A stretch of DNA of 16,903 nucleotides, taken from DATLMR01 sp035634255. GTDB lineage: Bacteria; Acidobacteriota; Blastocatellia; UBA7656. The notes below the pieces were generated by a model that saw only the letters and a program-made list of their open reading frames with translations, searched no databases and had not been told where the DNA came from. How positions within the stretch are numbered: the stretch's first letter is position 1; each line of letters opens with the position of its first letter. The translations under genes and the position numbers were made by a program. Where the stretch lies: NCBI GenBank assembly GCA_035634255.1, contig DASQDI010000071.1, positions 1-16,903 of the forward strand. The letters run 5' to 3'. Shown here piece after piece: positions 1-6,395 of the stretch.

Positions 1-354
1 GTGGGGGCGTGGGCGTCGCGCCCGACGGTCGGGGTCACCGTGAACCTTCCGCACCTGAACCCTTCGGGCGTCGGCCTTTATTCACGCCTGCTCTCCCCCG
101 GCAGGGCCGGAGCGCCCCTCGTCAACGTCGATTACATCGTAGTCGAGTCGGCGCTCGACAGGCTCGACGGCTGCGAGTACCTGCTCGTCAGGACGGGCCT
201 CGACCGCGCCGACTGGGTCGGTCCGACCGAGCGCGTGGTCGAAGATTTCATAAAGAAGAACCCGCACAAGGTCACGCGAGTCGCGAGCTTTCCGATCCCG
301 CTCGATCAGGCGGAGGCGGTCATCTACAGGTGCGGAGGCGACGAGAACGAGTGA
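1..354 (+). CDS. C-terminal part of an unidentified protein, possibly the soluble tail of a membrane glycosyltransferase (partial)
   Basis: The reading frame is open from the first base, so the GTG at position 1 is the window edge rather than a start codon; only about 117 C-terminal residues are present. No membrane segment lies in this part. The tail ends in VASFPIPLDQAEAVIYR. A closing strand of this kind (FPxPxxxxAxxYR) is what I remember from the periplasmic tails of GT39/PMT-type glycosyltransferases, so that is a tentative family guess. The TGA stop overlaps the ATG of the next gene by one base (TGATG), which implies translational coupling and co-transcription. No catalytic residues are visible because the catalytic part would lie upstream of the window. 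It could equally be the end of some other envelope protein. Confidence 0.55.
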   Translation: MGAWASRPTVGVTVNLPHLNPSGVGLYSRLLSPGRAGAPLVNVDYIVVESALDRLDGCEYLLVRTGLDRADWVGPTERVVEDFIKKNPHKVTRVASFPIPLDQAEAVIYRCGGDENE

Positions 355-995
355 TGATCCCTCCCCGGTCCGCCTTCACGCCTAAAGAATGGAGAGTCAT
401 CGAATCGCACGGGACGCCCGCGCAGGTGCAGAGTTATCTGAGCTCGATCCCTTACAACCGCGAGCCGGAGGGGGCCACGTGCCGCTCGTTCCGAGGGGTC
501 ATAAAGGTCAACAGGGTCCACTGCCTTGAGGCCGCAATCGTCTCCGCGACGATCCTTGAGCAGTACGGGTACCCGCCGCTTTTGGTCAGCATCGAATCCA
601 AGGACCTGCTCGATCACGTGCTCTTTCTCTTCAAAGAAGGGGGGAAGTACGGGGCCGTCGCCCGCTCGCGAGACATCGGCCTCCACGGCCGCAAGCCGGC
701 CTTCAGGTCCGTGCGCGACCTCGTGACCAGCTACTACGACACGTACGTCGATAAGACCGGGCGCGTCACCGGCTATGGGGTCGCCGACCTGCGCGACCTC
801 GGGAATTACGACTGGCGCTTCTCGGCCCGGAACGTCTGGAAAGTTGAAAGGCTGCTACAGGAAGTGCCGCACACCCCGCTCAGGATGTCGGAGCGGCGGT
901 ATCAGAGGGCCTTCAGGCGTTACCTCGAATTTCAAAAAGAGAATCCCGGCGAGTCGCCCGACTACTATCAAAACCGCCACCTCTGGATGCTATGA
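354..995 (+). CDS. Uncharacterised protein with transglutaminase-like Cys-His-Asp arrangement
   Basis: A 213-residue protein whose ATG overlaps the stop of the preceding gene. I do not recognise a named family. The central part looks like the transglutaminase/papain-like fold: Cys57 opens a helix (HCLEAAIVSATILEQYG), His88 sits on a strand (LLDHVLFLF), and Asp107 follows in the next strand (AVARSRD). This is the order and rough spacing of a Cys-His-Asp triad. There is no signal peptide and no membrane helix, so it is predicted cytoplasmic. The C-terminal third is rich in Arg, Tyr and Trp with a basic helix (MSERRYQRAFRRYLEFQKE). Coupling to the upstream gene suggests the two proteins act together. 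The stop lies 12 bases from the stop of the convergent membrane protease gene. Real coding is likely from frame length and coupling; enzymatic function is inference only. Confidence 0.75.
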   Translation: MIPPRSAFTPKEWRVIESHGTPAQVQSYLSSIPYNREPEGATCRSFRGVIKVNRVHCLEAAIVSATILEQYGYPPLLVSIESKDLLDHVLFLFKEGGKYGAVARSRDIGLHGRKPAFRSVRDLVTSYYDTYVDKTGRVTGYGVADLRDLGNYDWRFSARNVWKVERLLQEVPHTPLRMSERRYQRAFRRYLEFQKENPGESPDYYQNRHLWML

Positions 996-1007
996 AAAGG
1001 TGGAGCG

Positions 1008-1829
1008 TCACCCCTTCATCCTGAGGATCTCAATCGCCCCGATGGTGTTATAGATCAGGTGGATCAGAATGCAGGGAAAGATCGACCTGGTCTGCGCGCG
1101 GACTATCGTGATGACTAGGCTCAGAAAAGTCAGGCCGATGATCCCTTGAAGGGATTCCAGGTATTGCGGGAAGTGGACTCCCGCAAAGAGCAGGGTGACC
1201 ACAATGATGGTCGGGACTCCCCCCAGCTTTTTCACGAGCCCCGCGAACAGGACCCCCCGGTAAACGACCTCTTCGACTATCGGCGCGCTGAGCACGGCCA
1301 TCAACGCGACGGCGATCCGGACGGAGGGCGAAATCTTAAGCAGCTTATCGAAGGCCGTCTCCTCCGGCGGCGGCATGACTCGGGTCAGGAAGTAGAGGAC
1401 GGCGAAGACCCCGGCTATTACGAAGCAGACGTAACCGATTTTGGCGCGCAGCGAATAGCCTTCCCACCTCCACCCGAGCGCGACGCCGAACGGGACCTTC
1501 CCCCTGCCGGTGGCGACGTACCAGCAGAGCGCGAGCGTGATTAAATGGGCGGGGACATTCCCGAGGACCTGAATCAAGCCGGAAACCTCCGTGGTCACCC
1601 AGGCGTTTATCGCCTCGGGCGTGGCAGGGATCGGGTTACCTTTCGCGACGTATATGCCGAACCACACGGCCATCCCCGCGAGCGGGATTATGACGACCAT
1701 CGCGATGCTGAAGAGCCATACCCCGATCCCCGCGAGCGGGCCCCAGTGAGGCTTGTCCGGGTAGCTTACGACATTTTCGGGAGGGGGAGGCGGCAGCGGC
1801 GGAGTCCAGGTCTGGGATTCATCTATCAT
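1008..1829 (-). CDS. CPBP-family intramembrane metalloprotease (Rce1/Abi-like)
   Basis: A 273-residue multi-spanning inner-membrane protein. The family motifs are in order: EEVVYR at residues 186-191 (EExxxR), Phe215 and His219 in FAGVHF (FxxxH), and His257 with Asn261 in HLIYN (HxxxN). These residues form the glutamate-intramembrane protease active site known from type II CAAX-processing enzymes. An unusual proline-rich cytosolic N-terminus (residues 9-17, including PPPPP) precedes about seven or eight hydrophobic segments, the first near residues 31-62. Substrates of bacterial CPBP proteins are mostly unknown; roles in peptide maturation, self-immunity and protein processing have been described. 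The gene lies 104 bases downstream of plsC on the same strand and may be the last gene of that operon or separately transcribed; I see no clear promoter or terminator in the gap. A purine-rich AAAAAGGTGG lies about 13 bases before the ATG, a long spacing for a ribosome site. Confidence 0.9.
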   Translation of the reverse strand: MIDESQTWTPPLPPPPPENVVSYPDKPHWGPLAGIGVWLFSIAMVVIIPLAGMAVWFGIYVAKGNPIPATPEAINAWVTTEVSGLIQVLGNVPAHLITLALCWYVATGRGKVPFGVALGWRWEGYSLRAKIGYVCFVIAGVFAVLYFLTRVMPPPEETAFDKLLKISPSVRIAVALMAVLSAPIVEEVVYRGVLFAGLVKKLGGVPTIIVVTLLFAGVHFPQYLESLQGIIGLTFLSLVITIVRAQTRSIFPCILIHLIYNTIGAIEILRMKG

Positions 1830-1933
1830 AGAATTTAAGTACCACCTTTTTCGACTGTGAGCAATGCGGACCGTCGAGAAGGGGCGGGCCTTTCAATATT
1901 TATTCCCTTGAAATCCTGAACGGGGGCTTCGAA

Positions 1934-2641
1934 TCATCGCCGGCCCGCCGATTCCGCCGGGACGCTTTCGGCCGGGCGGTCGAGCCGCGCCTCGGGGTCG
2001 AGCCGCGAGGCTATCGCCCGGCGGGTGCGGTCGATCAACTCCCCGATCCGCTTCTCGTTATATTCTCGGGTGTCGATGGGCTCTCCGATGATCACGTCGA
2101 CCCTCCCGGGGCGCGGGGCGAGCGACCCTTTCGGGAGCACGTCTCTCGTCCCGCGGATCGTCACCGGCACTATCGGGACGCCCGCGCGAACGGCGAGCTT
2201 GAAGGCTCCGGGCTTGAACTCCTGAAGCCGCCCGTCGGGCGACCGCGTGCCTTCCGGGAAGACCGCGAGCGACTTGCCCCCGCGAATCTCCTCGATCACG
2301 CGCCGGAGGCTCAACGCGGTCTTTCGCCCGTCGGTCCGGTCTATGGGGAAGTTGCCCGAAGTCCAGAGGTGCCAGCCCATGAAAGGGATGTAAAAGAGCT
2401 GCTTCTTCGCCATGATCCTGAACTGGTAAGGGAGGTAGGCGAACAGGGCGGGGGTGTCCACGAGGCTCGAATGGTTAGCCATGTAAACGTAGTTGCGGTC
2501 CGGCCTGATGTTCTCTTTGCCCGAGACGCGAATGCGCGCGCCGATAGTCCAGGCGATGATCCTGCACCACCACCGGGCGCACCAGTGCTGCATGGCCCCG
2601 TCACGGTCGAACGGCGCGAGCATCAGCGAGAGGGTCGCCAT
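1934..2641 (-). CDS. plsC: 1-acyl-sn-glycerol-3-phosphate acyltransferase
   Basis: Transfers an acyl chain to lysophosphatidic acid to give phosphatidic acid at the cytoplasmic face of the membrane. From the ATG at 2641 the protein is 235 residues. The four acyltransferase blocks are present: NHSSLVD with His57 and Asp62 (HX4D), GNFPIDR at 96-102, FPEGTRS at 128-134, and VPIVPV near 155-160. The ATG at 2641 is the only canonical start in the frame, but in-frame codons continue upstream to 2708 and encode ILIYLWAPFANLLWYANTVV, a hydrophobic segment just where this family has its N-terminal membrane helix. A GGAG sits 8 bases before an ATC codon at 2710-2708, which would give about 258 residues. 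The true start may therefore be non-AUG, or a base may be misread. The gene directly follows the NUDIX gene in the minus-strand operon. Confidence 0.93.
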   Translation of the reverse strand: MATLSLMLAPFDRDGAMQHWCARWWCRIIAWTIGARIRVSGKENIRPDRNYVYMANHSSLVDTPALFAYLPYQFRIMAKKQLFYIPFMGWHLWTSGNFPIDRTDGRKTALSLRRVIEEIRGGKSLAVFPEGTRSPDGRLQEFKPGAFKLAVRAGVPIVPVTIRGTRDVLPKGSLAPRPGRVDVIIGEPIDTREYNEKRIGELIDRTRRAIASRLDPEARLDRPAESVPAESAGRR

Positions 2642-2733
2642 GACTACCGTGTTGGCGTACCAGAGCAGGTTCGCGAAAGGGGCCCAGAGGTATATCAGTA
2701 TCTTCTTGATACGGTGCTCTCCGTCCTTCAGAC

Positions 2734-3264
2734 TCAGGGTCTCAACAGGCGGGCGGCCCTCAGCAGCCCGACCACGGTCTTCACGTCGTCGATCTCCCCG
2801 GACTCAACGAGGCCCAGAGCCTCGTCGAGGGTCATGCGAACGATCTCGATCTCCTCATCTTCGTCGAGGTTCTGGGCCGACTCCGCGAGGCCCGTCGCGA
2901 GGTAGACGTGCAACCGCTCTTCGCAGTAGCCGGGCGCGACGTTGAACTCGGAGATCTTTCGCAGCTCGCCCGCGCGGTACCCGAGCTCCTCTTCAAGCTC
3001 GCGGGCGGCCGTCTCTTCGGGCGTATGCCCTGCCTCGATCCGCCCCGCGGGGATTTCGAGGGAGTACCGGTCGAGCGGGTACCTCCATTGCCGGACCAGG
3101 GCGATAGTCCCGTCGTCGAAAACAGGCACGGCGCCCGCGCCCCCGTTGTGATGCACGATCTCGATGTCGACTTCGGCCCCCTGCGCGGACCGGAACCTGC
3201 TGATGGAGAGGTCGAGAATCTTCCCCTTATGGACGTAATCCCGCTTGATCAGTTCATGTGCCAT
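2734..3264 (-). CDS. NUDIX hydrolase, ADP-ribose pyrophosphatase type
   Basis: A 176-residue soluble hydrolase that probably cleaves ADP-ribose or a related nucleoside diphosphate sugar into AMP and a sugar phosphate using Mg2+. The NUDIX helix is at residues 74-96: IPAGRIEAGH then TPEETAARELEEELGY, with the metal-binding REXXEE core at 88-93. The upstream strand VRQWRYPLDRYSLEIPAG is typical of the NudF/ADPRase subgroup. One departure: in the consensus GX5EX7REUXEEXGU the first Glu is replaced by His80, although Glu83 and Glu84 lie close by. The ATG is preceded only by a distant purine run. The gene is 45 bases after folC and its stop lies 92 bases before the first canonical ATG of plsC, or 23 bases before the proposed upstream start of plsC. 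The exact substrate cannot be told from sequence. Confidence 0.93.
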   Translation of the reverse strand: MAHELIKRDYVHKGKILDLSISRFRSAQGAEVDIEIVHHNGGAGAVPVFDDGTIALVRQWRYPLDRYSLEIPAGRIEAGHTPEETAARELEEELGYRAGELRKISEFNVAPGYCEERLHVYLATGLAESAQNLDEDEEIEIVRMTLDEALGLVESGEIDDVKTVVGLLRAARLLRP

Positions 3265-3309
3265 CGTGTTAGAGAATCCCCTTCCGTCCGGCCGGCCCCC
3301 GCCCTTTCT

Positions 3310-4626
3310 TCAAATCCTCGGCGGCTCGTCCTCCTCATCCATGTGCCGCTTCACGTCCCCGACGAGGTGGAGCGACCCGGCCACGCAGATCAACCCGTCG
3401 GGCGGCGTCACGCTCCTGGCCCACGAGAGCGCCTGCCCGACCGACTCGGTGAAGATCACGTTGCGGGAGGCCCCGAGCGCGGGCTTCCCCATCCGGGCGT
3501 TGGTCGCGGCGCGGCTGTCTTTCACCCTCGTGAGCACGATTGTCTGCGCGGCCCCGAACAACTCCGACGCCATCCCCCCGACATCCTTGTCGGCCATCGC
3601 CCCGAAGATCAAGGTTATCGGCCCGTGCCAGAACTCGTCGAGGTAGGCGCGAAGTATCCGCGCCCCCGCGCGATTGTGCGCGCCGTCGAGCAGGAGGGGC
3701 GGGCGGTCTTCGATGAATTCGAGCCTGCCGGGCCAGGTCACCCCCCGCAGACCTTTGATTATCGCCTCGCGCGGGATCGTGACCCCGAGGCCCTGAAGGA
3801 CCTCCGCCGCTTCGATGGCCGCGCCCGCGTTTTCGGCCTGATGCCGGCCCCGGAGCCCGAGCATCACGTTCCTGTAGGTCGACTGCGTGGATTCGTAATC
3901 GAAGGTTATCCGGCCGAAGTCGTTCGCCTTGACCTGCGCGGGCTCGTTCACGAAGGCGGGGGGCGCGCCCGCTTCGAGGCAGCGCCGCATGAGCACTTCG
4001 CTCGCCTCCTCGTAACGCTGCCGCCCGATCACGACCGACGTTCCGGGCTTGATGACCCCCGCCTTTTCCGAGGCGATCTGGCCTATCTCGTGGCCGAGGA
4101 TGTCCTGGTGGTCGTAGTCGATGGAGGTCACGACCGCGACGAGGGGGTCGACGGCGTTCGTGGCGTCGAGCCGCCCCCCGAGCCCTACTTCGAGGACCGC
4201 GAGGTCCACGCGCCGCTCTTTGAAGTAGAGCAGCCCCGTGGCCGTTATCTGCTCGAAGAACGTGGGGAGCGCCGACAGGCGCTTCTCCGCCAGGAGCGAT
4301 TCGGAGGCCCGCCTCACGTCATCGACCGCGCGCGCGAAATCGGGCTCGCTGATCTCCTCCCCCCCCACGCGAATCCGCTCCTCGATCTTAACGAGGTGCG
4401 GCGACGTGAGCAGGCCGGTCCTGTGGCCCGAGGCCCGCGCGATCGATTCGAGCATAGCCGAGGTCGAGCCCTTGCCGTTGGTCCCCGCCACGATCACCGA
4501 CTTGAAAGACCTGTCCGGGGCGCCCAGCTTATCGAGCAGCAGCCTGATATTTTCCAGCCCGAACTTTGCCGCGAGGACTTCATGCCCCAGCCCATATAGA
4601 TATTTGATGGCTTCCGAGTAGATCAT
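3310..4626 (-). CDS. folC: Bifunctional dihydrofolate synthase / folylpolyglutamate synthase
   Basis: A cytoplasmic ATP-dependent ligase of the Mur ligase fold that adds glutamate to dihydropteroate and extends the glutamate tail of folates. The protein is 438 residues, a normal length for FolC. The ATP-binding loop is VAGTNGKGST at residues 46-55, followed by TSPHLVKIEERIRV, which carries the folate-site features of the family. The central LAVLEVGLGGRLDATN and TSIDYDHQDILG blocks and the C-terminal LLDGAHNRAGA block are all present. accD lies upstream on the same strand, a pairing common in bacteria, and the NUDIX gene follows 45 bases later. The start is assigned at ATG 4626 because MIYSEAIKYLYGL matches the usual N-terminus; there is no obvious Shine-Dalgarno sequence before it. 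The gap to accD contains a hairpin. Confidence 0.97.
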   Translation of the reverse strand: MIYSEAIKYLYGLGHEVLAAKFGLENIRLLLDKLGAPDRSFKSVIVAGTNGKGSTSAMLESIARASGHRTGLLTSPHLVKIEERIRVGGEEISEPDFARAVDDVRRASESLLAEKRLSALPTFFEQITATGLLYFKERRVDLAVLEVGLGGRLDATNAVDPLVAVVTSIDYDHQDILGHEIGQIASEKAGVIKPGTSVVIGRQRYEEASEVLMRRCLEAGAPPAFVNEPAQVKANDFGRITFDYESTQSTYRNVMLGLRGRHQAENAGAAIEAAEVLQGLGVTIPREAIIKGLRGVTWPGRLEFIEDRPPLLLDGAHNRAGARILRAYLDEFWHGPITLIFGAMADKDVGGMASELFGAAQTIVLTRVKDSRAATNARMGKPALGASRNVIFTESVGQALSWARSVTPPDGLICVAGSLHLVGDVKRHMDEEDEPPRI

Positions 4627-4701
4627 TGGGATTCTGTTGAATCGATTCGGCGTGGACGATCAAACCTGAAATGTGCCGCCGCGAAACCTTCGCGCGAGCG
4701 G

Positions 4702-4730
4702 GCCGGGAGAGACGCGTCAGGCGTCCCGGC
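4702..4730 (-). other. GC-rich inverted repeat between accD and folC
   Basis: The arms GCCGGGA (4702-4708) and TCCCGGC (4724-4730) are perfectly complementary, and an inner GACGC/GCGTC pairing is possible (4711-4715 with 4721-4725, competing for the ends of the outer arms). There is no following run of T on the minus strand, so it is not a classical terminator. It may set relative expression or mRNA stability between accD and folC, or be a remnant of a dispersed palindromic repeat. Confidence 0.4.
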
Positions 4731-4741
4731 CGGAACACCGG

Positions 4742-5605
4742 TCAAGCCTTCTTCCCGTTGCCGTTCATAAAGTCCAGAGACTTCACGATGAACTCTTTTA
4801 TGTCCTTCCGCTCGACCACCGCGTCGAGCATCCCGTGGTCGAGCAGGAACTCGGAGCGCTGGAACCCTTCGGGGAGCTTCTGCCGTATGGTCTGCTCGAT
4901 CACGCGGGGGCCGGCGAACCCGATCAACGCCCCCGGCTCCGCGATATTCAGGTCGCCCAGCATGGCGAAACTCGCCGTGACGCCGCCGGTCGTCGGGTCG
5001 GTCAGCACCGATATATAGGGCAGGCCCGACTCGTCGAGCCGCGCGAGCGCCGCCGATATCTTCGCCATCTGCATCAGGGAGAGGGTGCCCTCCTGCATGC
5101 GGGCCCCGCCCGACGCGGAGACTACGACGAGCGAAGACCGGGTTTCGATGGCGCGCTCGATTGCCCGCGTCAGCTTCTCCCCGACCACCGAGCCGAGGGA
5201 CCCGCCGACGAAAGAGAGTTCCATCGCGGATATGATCGTCGGGTGGTCGCCGACCGTCCCCTCCCCGCAGATCAGGGCGTCCATCAGGCCCGTGCTGGCC
5301 TGCATCTCTTCGAGCCGCTGCCGGTATGACTTCTTGTCGGTGAAGTTGAGCGGGTCGTTCGAGGCGAGGCTCGAATCCAGCTCGGTCCACGCCTCGCCAT
5401 CGAAGAGCATCCTGAGCCGGTCCACGGCCCTGATGCGCCGGTGGTGGCCGCACTTCGGGCAGACGCTCATGTTCTCGTCCACCTCGCGCTTGAAGAGCAT
5501 CTGCTCGCATCCGGGGCATTTCACGAAAAGGCCCTCGGTGCGCACGGTCCGCGCCTCTCCCGGATCGGGCAGCCTTGGCTTATCTTTTTTCTTGAACCAC
5601 GTCAT
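4742..5605 (-). CDS. accD: Acetyl-CoA carboxylase carboxyltransferase subunit beta
   Basis: The beta subunit of the carboxyltransferase half of acetyl-CoA carboxylase, which passes the carboxyl group from biotin to acetyl-CoA to form malonyl-CoA for fatty acid synthesis. I chose ATG 5605 (287 residues) because MTWFKKKDKP is the conserved start and GGA precedes it by 5 bases; an in-frame ATG at 5659 would add 18 unconserved residues. The N-terminal zinc ribbon has Cys30, Cys33, Cys49 and Cys52 (CPGC and CPKC). The crotonase-like core carries SASGGARMQEG, DPTTGGVTASFA and LIGFAGPRVIEQT, the acyl-CoA and oxyanion regions. The partner accA is not in this window. The gene lies 66 bases after the adenosyltransferase gene and upstream of folC, so it is probably transcribed from the promoter at 6249-6277. 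Confidence 0.97.
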   Translation of the reverse strand: MTWFKKKDKPRLPDPGEARTVRTEGLFVKCPGCEQMLFKREVDENMSVCPKCGHHRRIRAVDRLRMLFDGEAWTELDSSLASNDPLNFTDKKSYRQRLEEMQASTGLMDALICGEGTVGDHPTIISAMELSFVGGSLGSVVGEKLTRAIERAIETRSSLVVVSASGGARMQEGTLSLMQMAKISAALARLDESGLPYISVLTDPTTGGVTASFAMLGDLNIAEPGALIGFAGPRVIEQTIRQKLPEGFQRSEFLLDHGMLDAVVERKDIKEFIVKSLDFMNGNGKKA

Positions 5606-5671
5606 TTCATTCCGAGGGAGAGAAGCGGGAGAGCATTCGCGACCATCGCAGGCGGACACTCTCCGGGCTCA

Positions 5672-6229
5672 TCATCCCTTTCTTCTGCTGAAATCGGTCA
5701 TCTTCTCGCCCGCGCCCTCGCGGCGATTCATGACCCTGGCGAGGATGAATAACAGGTCCGAGAGCCGGTTGACGTAGACGATCACCGCGGGGTTGATCTC
5801 TTCGACCTCCGCGAGCGCCACGATCCGGCGCTCGGCCCTCCGCGCGACCGTGCGGGCGAGGTGGAGGGTCGCCCCGGCCCGAGAGCCGCCCGGCAGTATG
5901 AACTCCTTGAGCGGCTCAAGCTCCGACAGGAACCCATCCGACATCTCTTCGAGGGTCTTCACGAAAGAATCCTGAATGCGCGGGACCTCGACATCGAGGG
6001 GGCTCGCGAGGTCCGCGCCCACCGTGAAGAGGTCGTTCTGCAAGAGGCTCAGAGCGTCGTCCACTTCGGGGTCCGACAGGTGCGCGCGGGCGACCCCTAT
6101 GACCGAGTTCAGCTCGTCCACGTCGCCGTACGCGTCCACGCGCGGGCTCGCTTTGCTGACGCGCTTCCCCCCGACCAGAGAGGTTTCGCCGCCGTCGCCC
6201 GTTTTTGTATAGACCTTAGAGATTCGCAT
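5672..6229 (-). CDS. Cob(I)yrinic acid a,c-diamide (cobalamin) adenosyltransferase, PduO type
   Basis: Transfers the 5'-deoxyadenosyl group of ATP to cob(I)alamin, giving coenzyme B12. The PduO/ATR family signature is clear: KVYTKTGDGGETSLVGG at residues 5-21 (ATP binding), DELNS at 38-42, the ARRAERR segment at 129-135, and NRLSDLLF at 154-161 near the C-terminus. The 185-residue length from ATG 6229 fits the family. Two earlier in-frame starts (6277 and 6250) are excluded because they fall within the -35 and -10 hexamers of a near-consensus promoter, which places transcription initiation around 6242. The mRNA would then have only about a dozen leader bases and no Shine-Dalgarno sequence. 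It is the first gene of the minus-strand cluster and is divergent from hom. No riboswitch is possible in so short a leader. Confidence 0.95.
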   Translation of the reverse strand: MRISKVYTKTGDGGETSLVGGKRVSKASPRVDAYGDVDELNSVIGVARAHLSDPEVDDALSLLQNDLFTVGADLASPLDVEVPRIQDSFVKTLEEMSDGFLSELEPLKEFILPGGSRAGATLHLARTVARRAERRIVALAEVEEINPAVIVYVNRLSDLLFILARVMNRREGAGEKMTDFSRRKG

Positions 6230-6248
6230 AATAGCTTGACGAACGGAC

Positions 6249-6277
6249 ATTCTAGGCTCGCGGGACCCGATTGTCAA
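6249..6277 (-). promoter_or_regulatory. Sigma-70-type promoter for the adenosyltransferase-accD-folC cluster
   Basis: On the minus strand, TTGACA (6277-6272, a perfect -35) is followed after exactly 17 bases by TAGAAT (6254-6249, five of six matches to the -10 consensus). Transcription would start near 6242, about 12 bases before the ATG at 6229. Position, spacing and orientation all agree with the chosen gene start. Confidence 0.8.
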
Positions 6278-6395
6278 AGTTGAGGCTGGAGAGCCCCGCG
6301 CCCTGCCTCGGCCGGCCCGGTCACTCGCGGGCCCGACGCGGTTGCGCGCGGGGACTCATCTCGGGTACTCTGCCTTGCTCAAAAGGAGTTAAGGC

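Noticed and set aside
1..354. The GTG at position 1 as a true start
   Set aside because: It coincides with the window edge, no upstream sequence is available, and the product looks like a C-terminal fragment.
1008..1829. CPBP protease as an abortive-infection defence gene
   Set aside because: Family members are sometimes labelled Abi, but there is no toxin, bacteriocin or phage-related neighbour to support defence; the setting is metabolic.
2908..4599. A 563-codon open frame on the plus strand opposite folC and the NUDIX gene
   Set aside because: It is antisense to two confidently identified genes, has a composition dominated by Arg, Pro and Gly with no recognisable motif, and is expected from high third-position GC in the real genes.
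6230..6277. N-terminal extension of the cobalamin adenosyltransferase from ATG 6277 or 6250
   Set aside because: Both codons fall within promoter hexamers, and the extra residues do not resemble the family N-terminus.
6342..6371. Promoter for hom (TTGCGC, 18 bases, TACTCT)
   Set aside because: The -10 match is poor and the region is very GC-rich, so it is not distinguishable from chance.
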